DNA from: Roseibium suaedae
GTDB lineage: Bacteria; Pseudomonadota; Alphaproteobacteria; Rhizobiales; Stappiaceae
Assembly: GCF_900142725.1 (NCBI RefSeq)
Contig: NZ_FRBW01000002.1
Span: forward strand, 648,710-712,709
Reading direction: 5' to 3'
DNA length: 64,000 nucleotides
Positions 28,998 to 37,679 of this stretch are shown piece by piece. The position numbers were made by a program, and so were the translations under genes. The notes under the pieces are model-generated. The model did not search any database and was not told the origin of the DNA. It saw only the letters and a program-made list of their open reading frames with translations. Within the stretch, counting starts at the first letter, position 1; the number at the start of each line of letters is the position of its first letter.

Positions 28998-29503
28998 TTG
29001 CGCCTCTTGTAAGTGACGAACGTGAAATCGGCGCTGTCCTTTTCGCCACGCTCTCCCGGGACGCGGGACACTTCTTCCCATACGTTCGGATCGATCTCGG
29101 GAAAGGTGGTGTCGCCTTCCGGCGCGCTGTCCACTTCGGTGATTTCAAGCCGATCGGTCATGGCCAGAGCCTGACGATAGATCTCGCCGCCGCCCATGAT
29201 GATGACCTCACGGACCCGCATTTCGTGAGCCAGATTTGCCGCACGCTGCAAGGCAGATTCAAGCGAAGTGAACGCTTCTGCCCCTTCCGGGGCGTAGCCG
29301 GCATCCCGCGTCACCACCAGATTGGGCCGTTCCGGCAAGGGGCGCCCGAAAGAAACGAAGGTCTTGCGGCCCATGATCGATGGCTTGCCGATCGTCATCG
29401 CCTTGAAGCGCTTCAGGTCGGAGGGGAGCCGCCAGGGCATGTGGTTTTCCGCGCCAATCGTGCCATTGCGGGCAACCGCTGCGAAAATGACGATCTCGGG
29501 CAT
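28994..29503 (-). CDS. folA: Dihydrofolate reductase
   Basis: Regenerates tetrahydrofolate using NADPH. 169 residues. IFAAVARNGTIGAENHMPWRL (N-terminal strand and Trp-containing loop), the DLKRFKAMT substrate-binding helix, MGRKTFVSFGRPLPERPN and MGGGEIYRQAL are all canonical. elaA follows with a 4-base overlap. thyA, its partner in the thymidylate cycle and usual neighbour in alphaproteobacteria, lies 3.3 kb upstream on the same strand, separated by three unrelated genes. Confidence 0.96.
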   Translation of the reverse strand: MPEIVIFAAVARNGTIGAENHMPWRLPSDLKRFKAMTIGKPSIMGRKTFVSFGRPLPERPNLVVTRDAGYAPEGAEAFTSLESALQRAANLAHEMRVREVIIMGGGEIYRQALAMTDRLEITEVDSAPEGDTTFPEIDPNVWEEVSRVPGERGEKDSADFTFVTYKRRK

Positions 29504-29621
29504 CGAAGACTCCGCTTGAGGTCGGGATTTCGCAGGTCTCCTAACATGGCAAAGCCGGACGGGAAAGGCGCGTCTGGGGTGCCCGCGTCGTAAGCCTGGA
29601 CGCCAAGACCCAGACCCTTGA

Positions 29622-30893
29622 TCAGACTTCGGTTCTGGAGAAGGACAGGCTCAGCACAAGTCCCGTCAGCGCGGCTGCCGCCGTCAGGCCTGCCACAGCC
29701 GTCCAGCCGCCATGGATCCAGAACCAGCCACCAAGCGACCCGGTGACGCTCGCCCCGATATAGTAGAACAGCAGATAGAGCGACGAGGCGTGGCTCTTGG
29801 CGTTGCCCGCATTGGCCCCGACCGCACCGCTGGCGGCCGCATGGCCGATGAAGAAGCCGATGGTGATCAGGGAGATCCCGGCGATCACCCAGCCAAGCTG
29901 GTCCGGCAGCGTCAGAAGCACTCCGACCAGCACCACGGAGAACCCGGTCGACAACATGACCTTGCGCCCGAACCGGTCAGCAAGCTGGCCACCATAGGCT
30001 GAGGACACCATGCCCAGTGCATAGGTCAGGAAGATCATGCTGACCGCAGTGGTGTCGAGGCCAAAGGGGGCATCGGTCAGGCGGAAGGTCGCGTAGTTGA
30101 ACACCGTGGTGAAGACGCTGGTCAGCATCGCGCCAATGGCATAGAGCCGCACCAGCGCCGGGTTCTTCAAGTGCCCCTTCCAGAGCTGCAGATGCGCCTG
30201 GAGTGGAATCTTACGGGCCTGAAAATTGCGCGAGGGCGGCAGCAGGAGCACAAAGCCGACAGCAGCCAGCAGGCAGACGACGCCCAGGATCTGCATGGCC
30301 GCCTGCCAGGACGCATGAGCGCTCACGATCCCCATGCCGACACGACCGACCATGGCGCCGAAGGCGGTGCCGCCCACATAGAGACCCATGGCCTTGCCCA
30401 GATGCCGCGGATCGATCTCTTCGGCAAGATAGGCCATTGCGACAGCCGGCACCCCGCCGAGAACCAGCCCCTCGCAGGCGCGGGCTGCCAGCAGCCAGTG
30501 CCAGCCCGGAACCACGGCGGCGACGAAGTTGAACCCGGCCGCCAGAAGCATGGAGACGAACATCACACCCCGCCGCCCGATGCTCTGCGAATAGGCCCCG
30601 CTTGCCAGAATGGCAAAAGCCAACGTGCCGGTGGTCAGGGACAGTGCGAGGGAGGCGGTCGCCGCGTTGACCCCGTAGGTGCCACGGAAGGCAGGCAACA
30701 AGGGCTGCACGCAATAGATCAGCGAGAAACTGGCAAAGCCGGCCAGAAACAGTGCCCAGCTCGCTCTCTTGAAGTCCGGTGTATCCTTGGCAATCCAGCG
30801 GGGATTTGCGTCTGCCGCCGATGACAGAGACAGGCCAGAAGACGCTGGCGCGGTGGAAACAGGCTGAACGTCAGAATGGGTAAGCGGGCGCAT
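29622..30893 (-). CDS. MFS transporter, YnfM-like
   Basis: 423 residues with 12 predicted membrane helices after a polar N-terminal tail of about 45 residues. The MFS A-motif copy YGGQLADRFGRKV lies between helices 8 and 9, and SQSIGRRGVMF between 2 and 3. It is divergent from a LysR gene with a perfect inverted repeat in the 90-base spacer. The same pairing exists as ynfM/ynfL (MFS/LysR) in E. coli. The exported compound is unknown. Confidence 0.88.
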   Translation of the reverse strand: MRPLTHSDVQPVSTAPASSGLSLSSAADANPRWIAKDTPDFKRASWALFLAGFASFSLIYCVQPLLPAFRGTYGVNAATASLALSLTTGTLAFAILASGAYSQSIGRRGVMFVSMLLAAGFNFVAAVVPGWHWLLAARACEGLVLGGVPAVAMAYLAEEIDPRHLGKAMGLYVGGTAFGAMVGRVGMGIVSAHASWQAAMQILGVVCLLAAVGFVLLLPPSRNFQARKIPLQAHLQLWKGHLKNPALVRLYAIGAMLTSVFTTVFNYATFRLTDAPFGLDTTAVSMIFLTYALGMVSSAYGGQLADRFGRKVMLSTGFSVVLVGVLLTLPDQLGWVIAGISLITIGFFIGHAAASGAVGANAGNAKSHASSLYLLFYYIGASVTGSLGGWFWIHGGWTAVAGLTAAAALTGLVLSLSFSRTEV

Positions 30894-30942
30894 GGCGATA
30901 TCCTTTGCCCATGGTATAGCGCCGCCCGGATATTCAATCTAA

Positions 30943-30968
30943 TATATGAAACTATCGATCTTCATATA
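30943..30968. promoter_or_regulatory. Inverted repeat, probable LysR-type operator
   Basis: TATATGAA (30943-30950) and TTCATATA (30961-30968) are perfect inverted repeats separated by 10 bases. They lie in the divergent MFS/LysR promoter region, 15 bases before the LysR ATG. Size and position fit a LysR-type regulator site controlling both genes. Confidence 0.6.
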
Positions 30969-30983
30969 CAGAACAGATACCAC

Positions 30984-31895
30984 ATGGAACTGAGGCATAT
31001 CCGTTACTTCCTGGCGGTCGCGGAGGAGCAGAGCTTCACCCGCGCGGCCGAACGGCTCGGCATCGGCCAGCCCCCCTTGAGCCAGCAGATCAAGGCGCTG
31101 GAGGAGGAAGTCGGTACGCGGCTGTTTCGAAGGCTGTCCCATGGAACTGAGCTGACGGCTGCGGGTCTGGCCTTTCAGGAAAAGGTCGCGGCCCTGCCGG
31201 ACATCGCGGTCCAGGCTGCTCTTCTTGCCCGCAAGGTCGCGGCCGGTCAGAGCGGCACCTTACGGATGGGCCTGACTGGGACTGCTGCGCTTAACCCGGT
31301 CATTCCCGCCTGTATCCGCGCCTACCGGGCAGCCTATCCGGATGTGGACATTGAAATCACCGAGGGAAACTCCGTGGTGCTGGCCTCCGCCCTGTCGGAA
31401 GGAAAGCTTGATACAGCGATCTTGCGCCCTTCCCGCTTCGACCCGGAAGAACTGGCCGAGGAAACCCTGATCGAGGAAGGACTTTTCGCTGCCTTGCCCG
31501 AGCATCATCCGCTGGCAGAAACCGGAGGGGTGATCGATCTGGCCTTGCTCCGGGATGATGCCTTCATCCTGACGCCCCGCGATGCCGGCATGAGCCTGCA
31601 CGATGCGATCCTGAAGACCTGCGTCGAGGCTGGCTTCAACCCGAAGCTCGGCCCTCCTGCTCCTCAAATCGCCTCCATCCTGTCCCTCGTGGCGGCGGAT
31701 CTTGGCGTGTCACTGGTCCCTGCCTCCATGGCAAGGCTCAATGTCCATGGCGTCGCCCTGCGCCCGCTTAAGGATGCCCATGACCCGGTCAGTCTGGCGG
31801 TTGCCTGGCGCAGGAGCCCAATCGCAGCCCTGCCGCAGAATTTCGTCCGCATTGCCCGGGCGACGGCCGCCTCACTCACCACATCGCTTGAGTGA
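30984..31895 (+). CDS. LysR-family transcriptional regulator
   Basis: 303 residues from the ATG at 30984, which gives the standard LysR N-terminus MELRHIRYFLAVAEEQSFTR; the 36 codons upstream cover the operator and are not coding. The winged HTH spans about 1-60 (AAERLGIGQPPLSQQIKALE) and the periplasmic-binding-like effector domain about 90-300. Probably controls the divergent MFS exporter and itself through the inverted repeat at 30943-30968. Confidence 0.92.
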   Translation: MELRHIRYFLAVAEEQSFTRAAERLGIGQPPLSQQIKALEEEVGTRLFRRLSHGTELTAAGLAFQEKVAALPDIAVQAALLARKVAAGQSGTLRMGLTGTAALNPVIPACIRAYRAAYPDVDIEITEGNSVVLASALSEGKLDTAILRPSRFDPEELAEETLIEEGLFAALPEHHPLAETGGVIDLALLRDDAFILTPRDAGMSLHDAILKTCVEAGFNPKLGPPAPQIASILSLVAADLGVSLVPASMARLNVHGVALRPLKDAHDPVSLAVAWRRSPIAALPQNFVRIARATAASLTTSLE

Positions 31896-31898
31896 CAC

Positions 31899-32801
31899 TC
31901 AGGCGGATTTCGCCACCTTGCGTCCACGCCAGAGGATGAACAGTCCGGAGGCAACGATCAGGATACAGCCCGTCACCATCGGCAGATCCAGCTGTTCTCC
32001 GAACAGGAAAATGCCAAGCGCCGCACCGAAGATCAGCCGGGAATAGCGGAAAGGCGTCACGCTGGCGACTTCGCCTGTCCGCATGGCCTTCATCAGCGAG
32101 GAATAAGCACAGGCGCCGACAAGAACCGCCAGGGCGATGAATCCGCCGCTCGCGAGATGAGGTACGACCAGCGGCACGCCCTCCCAGACAGACACGATAA
32201 TGCCGGCTATCAGCACCGTGACGAAGCCGTAAAAGCCAAGGACATTGGTGCCCAGCGTGCGCGGGGCTGCACGGCTGGCGAGATCACGGCCGGCAAAGCC
32301 CAGCATCCCAAGAACCGCCAGAATGGACAGCGGCGAGAAGGCTTCAGCCCCGGGCCTCAGAATGATCATCACCCCAAGCAGTCCGATCGCGATGGCCGTC
32401 CAGCGGCGCCAGCCCACCTTTTCGCCAAAGACGAGAGCTGCTCCCATGACCACGACAATCGGCGTTGCCTGAAGAATGGCCGTGGCTGAAGACAAGGGCG
32501 TCAGAGCCAAAGCGAAGATGTAGAACAGGCGGCCCGTCAGCTCAAAGACGAAGCGGATCCGCATGGCTTTCGACAGTACGTCCGGAACAAAGAGCCGCTC
32601 GCCGCGAGAGGTAGCAGTTGCCGCAAAGACAACCGCACCGCCCAGGCCGAACAGCATCAGGATCTCGCCCACGGGAAGCTGCCTTGCGGCAGCCTTCACG
32701 AAGGTGTCCTCCAAAGCAAACAGCGCCATGGCCAGAACCATGAACAGGCTGCCGATGAAATTGGCTCTGGAGCCGGAGGGATGAGTATCAACAAGAGGCA
32801 C
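31899..32801 (-). CDS. EamA-family (DMT superfamily) transporter
   Basis: 300 residues with ten predicted membrane helices in two EamA repeats (about 15-145 and 160-290). The RhaT/EamA pattern is visible, for example PLSSATAILQATPIVVVMGA and GEVASVTPFRYSRLIFG. Exporter or uptake carrier of small metabolites; the substrate is unknown. Its stop lies three bases from that of the convergent LysR gene, and it begins 57 bases after thyA on the same strand. Confidence 0.9.
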   Translation of the reverse strand: MPLVDTHPSGSRANFIGSLFMVLAMALFALEDTFVKAAARQLPVGEILMLFGLGGAVVFAATATSRGERLFVPDVLSKAMRIRFVFELTGRLFYIFALALTPLSSATAILQATPIVVVMGAALVFGEKVGWRRWTAIAIGLLGVMIILRPGAEAFSPLSILAVLGMLGFAGRDLASRAAPRTLGTNVLGFYGFVTVLIAGIIVSVWEGVPLVVPHLASGGFIALAVLVGACAYSSLMKAMRTGEVASVTPFRYSRLIFGAALGIFLFGEQLDLPMVTGCILIVASGLFILWRGRKVAKSA

Positions 32802-32858
32802 GGCGGCACCTGTTCCGTCGAGGGAGGATCACCGCCCTGAATGCAAGACCTTGGTTGA

Positions 32859-33653
32859 TCAGACCGCGATCGGTGCGGCGATATGCGGATGGGGATCGTA
32901 GCCGGTCAGCTCGAAGTCTTCATAGCGGAAGGCGAAGAGATCCGTGACATCCGGGTTCAGCTTCATCTGAGGCAGCGGGCGCGGCGCCCTGGTCAGCTGT
33001 TCGCGGGCCTGATCGAAGTGGTTGGAATAGAGATGCGCATCGCCCAGCGTGTGGACGAAGTCGCCCGGCGTCAAGCCGGTCACTTGCGCGATCATCATGG
33101 TCAGCAGCGCATAGGAGGCGATGTTGAACGGCACGCCGAGGAACACATCTGCGGAGCGCTGGTAGAGCTGGCAGGAGAGCCGGCCATTGGCCACATAGAA
33201 CTGGAACAGGGCATGGCAGGGAGGCAGGGCCATCTCGTCAACCAGCGCCGGGTTCCAGGCAGAAACGATCAGCCGGCGGCTTTCCGGGTTCCGGGCAATC
33301 ATGTCCAGGAGATTGGAAATCTGGTCGATGGAGCGGCCGTCCGGCGCTGGCCAGGAGCGCCACTGATAGCCATAGACCGGACCCAGGTTCCCATTCTCGT
33401 CCGCCCAGTCATCCCAGATCTTGACCCCGTGCTCCTTCAGATAGGCAATGTTGGTATCGCCTTTCAGGAACCACAGCAGTTCGTGAATGATGGAGCGCAG
33501 ATGCAGCTTCTTGGTCGTGACCAGCGGAAATCCGTCTTCCAGATTGAAGCGCATCTGATGACCGAAAACGGACCGCGTCCCGGTTCCCGTCCGGTCCCCC
33601 CGGTCAGCACCCTCATCAAGAATTTTCGCCAGAAGATCGAGATACTGCTGCAT
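32859..33653 (-). CDS. thyA: Thymidylate synthase
   Basis: Methylates dUMP to dTMP with methylene-tetrahydrofolate. 264 residues, identical in length to the E. coli enzyme, with the catalytic C146 in [13 protein letters not shown], the phosphate-binding [12 protein letters not shown] loop, and the [11 protein letters not shown] segment. It produces dihydrofolate, which the folA product downstream on the same strand recycles. The divergent start faces the flotillin cassette. Confidence 0.97.
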   Translation of the reverse strand: MQQYLDLLAKILDEGADRGDRTGTGTRSVFGHQMRFNLEDGFPLVTTKKLHLRSIIHELLWFLKGDTNIAYLKEHGVKIWDDWADENGNLGPVYGYQWRSWPAPDGRSIDQISNLLDMIARNPESRRLIVSAWNPALVDEMALPPCHALFQFYVANGRLSCQLYQRSADVFLGVPFNIASYALLTMMIAQVTGLTPGDFVHTLGDAHLYSNHFDQAREQLTRAPRPLPQMKLNPDVTDLFAFRYEDFELTGYDPHPHIAAPIAV

Positions 33654-33741
33654 TTTTCAGACCTGACAGGATTCTTCACCAAGGGGAGTCTGCTAGCAAA
33701 TCTCCGCCGGAAATCCCAGTCACTTTCCCAAATCGGCAAAT

Positions 33742-33796
33742 GAATTACATTTGAATTACAAAGGAATTGCAAAATCATACAAAATGCATTACAAAC
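33742..33796. repeat. Five tandem 11-bp units upstream of the flotillin cassette
   Basis: Consecutive 11-mers read GAATTACATTT, GAATTACAAAG, GAATTGCAAAA, TCATACAAAAT, GCATTACAAAC; four of the five fit G(A/C)ATT(A/G)CA. The spacing of 11 puts every copy on the same helix face. The array is strongly AT-rich against the surrounding DNA and ends 32 bases before the first cassette gene, overlapping its expected promoter. This suggests a cooperative regulator-binding array. Confidence 0.6.
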
Positions 33797-33828
33797 ACGA
33801 TATTGCAACACAATGGCAGATACCCCTC

Positions 33829-34356
33829 ATGACCCAGAAATCGATTTCGCTCAGCGTCAGGTTATCGCCGGAGGATGCATCCGCACTCGCAACACTGAAC
33901 ATCCCCGAAGCCTCGACGCCCAGCGACAAAATTCGAACCTTGATCCGGAGAGCAAAAGACGGAGAAGCGCTGAACAACGACCCCTCTGCACATCTGAAAA
34001 GCGCAGAGAATGTCATGACCCATCTGCTCAGCCTCATTCAGCAAGCCGAGCAGGAGAAAAAGCAGCACTCGGAGCTCGTCAGCTATTTCCTCCAATGGCT
34101 TTCGAACACGACCGCTCATTTCCGTTTAATTCTATCGGATCTGGAACCACCCTTTTCTGACAAGCATCTGAATGAACTGGAACTGGAGATCGCAGCGCGT
34201 CAATTTCTGCTTCTCGAGAACACGCTTCGGCTTGCAGTCACAGGGAAAAGTCCCTGCTACGACCCCAATTTGATTGTGGCAAACAGCAAAACAACTTGTG
34301 ATCTTGCCGCCCTCGTCGCAAAACATATTCAGAAACATGAGGAAAACCATGGCTGA
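33829..34356 (+). CDS. Unrecognised protein with RHH-like N-terminus, first gene of the flotillin cassette
   Basis: 175 residues from the ATG at 33829; an upstream TTG frame would run through the repeat array and is unlikely. The first 45 residues (SISLSVRLSPEDASAL, then STPSDKIRTLIRRAKD) have the strand-helix-helix pattern of a ribbon-helix-helix DNA-binding domain. The rest is mostly helical with a Gln/Glu/Lys-rich stretch (about 65-85), and there is no membrane segment. It overlaps the pspA-like gene by eight bases, implying coupled translation. No family was recognised. Autoregulation through the adjacent 11-bp repeats is a testable inference. Confidence 0.7.
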   Translation: MTQKSISLSVRLSPEDASALATLNIPEASTPSDKIRTLIRRAKDGEALNNDPSAHLKSAENVMTHLLSLIQQAEQEKKQHSELVSYFLQWLSNTTAHFRLILSDLEPPFSDKHLNELELEIAARQFLLLENTLRLAVTGKSPCYDPNLIVANSKTTCDLAALVAKHIQKHEENHG

Positions 34357-35026
34357 GAATATTTCTGGCCGCGTGTCGCGGCTCATATCCGGAACGGCCC
34401 ACTCCCTTGTGACCGCGGTTGAAAACATGGCACCAGAAATGGTCATGGAAGAAGCTATCCGGGAAGTCGACAGGGCGATTGATGACGTCCGCGCGGAACT
34501 GGGCAAAGTGCTGTCGAAGGCGCATATGGCCAATACCCGTCTGGCAGACGAAAACCGCAAGCACGACGAGCTTTCCGAGAAGATCAGGATTGCCTTGGCG
34601 GAAGGCCGGGAAGATCTTGCTGAAACTGCAGTTGCGCGGCTTCTGGACATTGAAGCCCAGGTCCCCCTTCTGGAAAGCACGATCGCAGAAACCCGCGAAG
34701 CCCAGGCTGAATTCGAAGGGTTCATCAAGGCACTTCAAGGCCGAAAGCGCGAAATGAATGAAGACCTGCAGGAATTCCGGGCGCAAAAGGCTTCCCAGTC
34801 CATTGCCGGCAAGGATGAAGCCGCAGCTTCCCCGAATGGCCTCAGCGCTTCTGTCGAACGCGCCGAAGACGCTTTCAACCGGGCAATGACGCAGGCCGGT
34901 GGAATTGCGAACCAGAGCACCTTCCAGTCACAAAAAGCTGATGCTGCGAAGCTCGCTGAACTTGACGAACTGGCCAGGAACAATCGGATCAAGGAGCGCC
35001 TCGCGGCCTTCCAGACAAAGGACTAG
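34349..35026 (+). CDS. PspA/IM30-family protein
   Basis: 225 residues, almost entirely helical: an N-terminal amphipathic segment (about 1-30, ISGRVSRLISGTAHSLVTAVE), then long coiled-coil helices with MVMEEAIREVDRAIDDVRAEL, typical of PspA/IM30. These ESCRT-III-like proteins coat and stabilise stressed inner membrane. GAGGAAAACC precedes the ATG, which lies inside the end of the previous gene. The genes downstream encode YqiJ and the flotillin YqiK, with which PspA-like proteins are often linked; no PspF or PspB/C is present here. Confidence 0.88.
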   Translation: MAENISGRVSRLISGTAHSLVTAVENMAPEMVMEEAIREVDRAIDDVRAELGKVLSKAHMANTRLADENRKHDELSEKIRIALAEGREDLAETAVARLLDIEAQVPLLESTIAETREAQAEFEGFIKALQGRKREMNEDLQEFRAQKASQSIAGKDEAAASPNGLSASVERAEDAFNRAMTQAGGIANQSTFQSQKADAAKLAELDELARNNRIKERLAAFQTKD

Positions 35027-35032
35027 GCCAAA

Positions 35033-35722
35033 GTGCTGAATTTCCTTCTGGCTCCTGCCAATACACCCTTCGCCGTCGCTCTGGCGGTGATGCTGGCAAT
35101 CGCGGCTCTCGAAGGCGTGACATCCATCTTCGGGCAGGCCCTGTCCAGCCTGATTGAGGGGTTTCTGCCAGATATGGACGCAGGCATTGACGTCGATGGC
35201 CCGCAAGCCATCGACGGCGAGCCTGCCCTGGGCGACTCTGCGCTTTCCAAACTGCTTGGATGGCTCCACATCGGCCGGGTCCCTGTTCTGGTTCTCCTCG
35301 TCCTGTTCCTGACCAGCTTCGGGATCAGCGGATATGTGCTGCAGGCGATATTCTCGAGCGTGACCCGTATCTACGCTCCTCAGATCATTGCGGTAGCGGC
35401 GGCTACAGCTCTGGCCATCCTGACCGTGCGCGCTCTAGGCGGTCTTCTCGGGCGCATTCTTCCAAGCGATGAAACAAGCGCAGTTTCCGGGGACAGCTTC
35501 ATCGGAAGAATGGCAGTCATCATTCGCGGTTCAGCAACAAGAGGCAGTCCAGCAGAAGCCAAGCTGTTCGACCAGCACAGGGCAGCTCACTACATCCTTC
35601 TTGAACCGGACATCGACACTGAAGAGTTCAAAGCGGGAGAAACTCTACTGGTCGTCTCGCGCCAGGGAGCAATCTACCGCGCAATCAGAAACCCAAGCTC
35701 GGCAATGAGCGACGGATCGTAA
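35033..35722 (+). CDS. yqiJ: YqiJ-type membrane protein with C-terminal OB-like domain
   Basis: 229 residues from a GTG start (CTAGGCC upstream), six bases after the pspA-like stop. Three or four membrane helices lie in residues 1-145, with an acidic loop (about 45-70). The soluble C-terminal NfeD/OB-like domain reads FIGRMAVIIRGSATRGSPAE then HYILLEPD. The arrangement and the C-terminal motif match E. coli YqiJ, the partner of the flotillin YqiK. NfeD-like proteins accompany flotillins generally and help organise membrane domains. Confidence 0.88.
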   Translation: MLNFLLAPANTPFAVALAVMLAIAALEGVTSIFGQALSSLIEGFLPDMDAGIDVDGPQAIDGEPALGDSALSKLLGWLHIGRVPVLVLLVLFLTSFGISGYVLQAIFSSVTRIYAPQIIAVAAATALAILTVRALGGLLGRILPSDETSAVSGDSFIGRMAVIIRGSATRGSPAEAKLFDQHRAAHYILLEPDIDTEEFKAGETLLVVSRQGAIYRAIRNPSSAMSDGS

Positions 35723-35759
35723 TTTCAAACCACTCGCGTTTCCTTGGGAGCGGCTCAAA

Positions 35760-37544
35760 ATGCCGAATGATTCCATGTACAATCAACCAGTTTCCACGAT
35801 CGACACATTGATATCGGTTCTTATCGTCACCGGCGTCATCATCATCGCCCTGTTGGCGATCGGCCTCATTCTCGCGCGGCTCTATCGCAGGGCCTCGAAA
35901 GAGGTCTCCTTCGTCAGAACCGGCCTTGGAGGGCAAAAGGTCATCATGAATGGTGGCGCAATCGTGCTTCCGGTCCTGCATGAAACCATCCCCGTCAACA
36001 TGAACACCCTGCGGCTGGAAGTCCGCCGCGCCGACAACCAAGCCCTGATCACCCGCGACCGTATGCGCGTGGACGTGCTTGCAGAGTTCTATGTCCGCGC
36101 CCAGCCAACAGCGGAATCGATTGCAAACGCAGCCCAAACACTTGGCGTGAGAACGATGGACCCCAACGCCCTCAGGGAGCTCGTCGAAGGAAAGTTCGTC
36201 GACGCCCTTCGTGCGGTCGCCGCCGAGATGACGATGGAAGAGCTTCATGAACAGCGCGTCGCCTTTGTTCAAAAGGTGCAGGCGGCGGTTTCCGAAGATC
36301 TCCTGAAAAACGGCCTGGAACTCGAGTCCGTCTCCCTCACCGGCCTCGACCAGACCAACCGCGAGTACTTCAACCCCGACAACGCATTTGACGCGGCGGG
36401 TCTGACCCGCCTGACCAACGAGATCGAGAACAAGCGCAAACAGCGCAATGAAATCGAACAGGACACCCGCGTTGCCATCGAACTGAAGAACCTGGAGGCA
36501 GAGCGCCAGCGGCTTGAGATCCAGAGAGAGACCGAATACGCAAAGCTGGCACAGCAACGCGAGATCGAGATCCGCCGCGCCGCACAGATGTCTGAAATCG
36601 CTGCGGAGCAATCTGCAAAGAAGCGCGATGCCAGCAAGGCTGAGATCGAGGCGGAACAGCAAGTCGAATCCTCCCGCATTCTCGCTGAACGACAGATCGA
36701 GGAGCAGCGGATCGAACGCGAACGGGCTGTCGAAACCGCAAATATCGAGCGCCACAAGGCAATCGAGCTGTCCCGCCAGGAACAGTCCATTGCGATTGCC
36801 GAAAAGTCCCGCGCTCTGTCCGAGTCCGAAGCCGAAGCCGATCGTGCGCGGTCTCTCGCGGTCAAGGCCGAGGAAGACGTCGTAACTGTCCGCGAACGTG
36901 AAAAAGCAGAGCGTCAGCGTGCCGTTGAATTGATCGAAGCCCGCCGCCTTGCCGAGCAGGAAGCCATCAAGATCACCGTGGCAGCCGAGGCCGAAAAGAA
37001 TGCCGCGCTTGATATCGCGGAATCCTTGAGAACACGGGCCAATGCCGAGGCAGAGAAACTCCGCATTGAAGCGGAAGGTGAGGCTGAAGCCGAAAAGCTG
37101 CGCGCTGCCGCAGCAGAGCTCCGCTACAAGGTCGATGCTGATGGTAAGACAGCGCTCAACCAGGCTGACAATCTGCTGAGCCAGGAAATCATCGACATGA
37201 AGATCCGCCTGTCTCTGATCGAGCGCCTCAGCGAGATTATCGCTCAGTCGGTGAAACCGATGTCCAACATCGATGGCATCAAGATCTTCCACATCGATGG
37301 GCTGAATGGCGGCGCCAGCTCCGGAGCAGGCGGCTCGTCAAGCGCCGAGACCCCGCAGCCGGCAGGATTGGCAGATCAGGTGGTTTCTTCCGCTCTGCGA
37401 TACCGCACACAGGCACCACTTGTGGATGCGATTCTGTCTGAAGTTGGCCTCACCGGCGGACTTGAAGGTCTTTCCGCAGATCTGGCGAAGGGAGTTTCCA
37501 AATCCCAGAACGCGCCGAAGCCGGAAGCCGAGAAGAAGGCCTGA
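35760..37544 (+). CDS. yqiK: Flotillin-like SPFH protein (YqiK)
   Basis: 594 residues. One N-terminal membrane helix (about 17-40), a SPFH/band-7 domain (about 45-235), then a very long charged coiled coil (about 235-480) with repeats rich in Glu, Ala, Arg and Lys, and a Gly/Ser-rich C-terminus. GGGAG lies eight bases before the ATG. Flotillins scaffold ordered membrane microdomains. Last gene of the RHH-like/pspA/yqiJ/yqiK cassette, closed by a 9-bp hairpin. Confidence 0.92.
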   Translation: MPNDSMYNQPVSTIDTLISVLIVTGVIIIALLAIGLILARLYRRASKEVSFVRTGLGGQKVIMNGGAIVLPVLHETIPVNMNTLRLEVRRADNQALITRDRMRVDVLAEFYVRAQPTAESIANAAQTLGVRTMDPNALRELVEGKFVDALRAVAAEMTMEELHEQRVAFVQKVQAAVSEDLLKNGLELESVSLTGLDQTNREYFNPDNAFDAAGLTRLTNEIENKRKQRNEIEQDTRVAIELKNLEAERQRLEIQRETEYAKLAQQREIEIRRAAQMSEIAAEQSAKKRDASKAEIEAEQQVESSRILAERQIEEQRIERERAVETANIERHKAIELSRQEQSIAIAEKSRALSESEAEADRARSLAVKAEEDVVTVREREKAERQRAVELIEARRLAEQEAIKITVAAEAEKNAALDIAESLRTRANAEAEKLRIEAEGEAEAEKLRAAAAELRYKVDADGKTALNQADNLLSQEIIDMKIRLSLIERLSEIIAQSVKPMSNIDGIKIFHIDGLNGGASSGAGGSSSAETPQPAGLADQVVSSALRYRTQAPLVDAILSEVGLTGGLEGLSADLAKGVSKSQNAPKPEAEKKA

Positions 37545-37561
37545 CGCCAGCGGTGAATACG

Positions 37562-37591
37562 CGTCCCGGCGGCAGCATACCTGCCGGGACG
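37562..37591 (+). terminator. Hairpin closing the flotillin cassette
   Basis: Perfect 9-bp stem CGTCCCGGC/GCCGGGACG with a 12-base loop that contains a further GGCAG/CTGCC overlap, 17 bases after the yqiK stop. No U-tract follows, so termination is probable but not certain. Confidence 0.55.
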
Positions 37592-37679
37592 GTCCACTCG
37601 AAACTCCGGGCCTCCGCCCTCCCAATTGGGCACAAAGTTGCGAGGGGGTTTCCTTTGCCGGGGAGAGCGCCTATATCAG

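Noticed and set aside
33742..33796. 11-bp repeats considered as a short CRISPR-like array
   Set aside because: Units are too short, contiguous and without unique spacers; there are no cas genes. A regulatory array is the better reading.
35685..37292. 535-codon minus-strand frame across the flotillin gene
   Set aside because: Mirror of a Glu/Arg/Ala-repeat coding region; the composition is an artefact of the sense protein.
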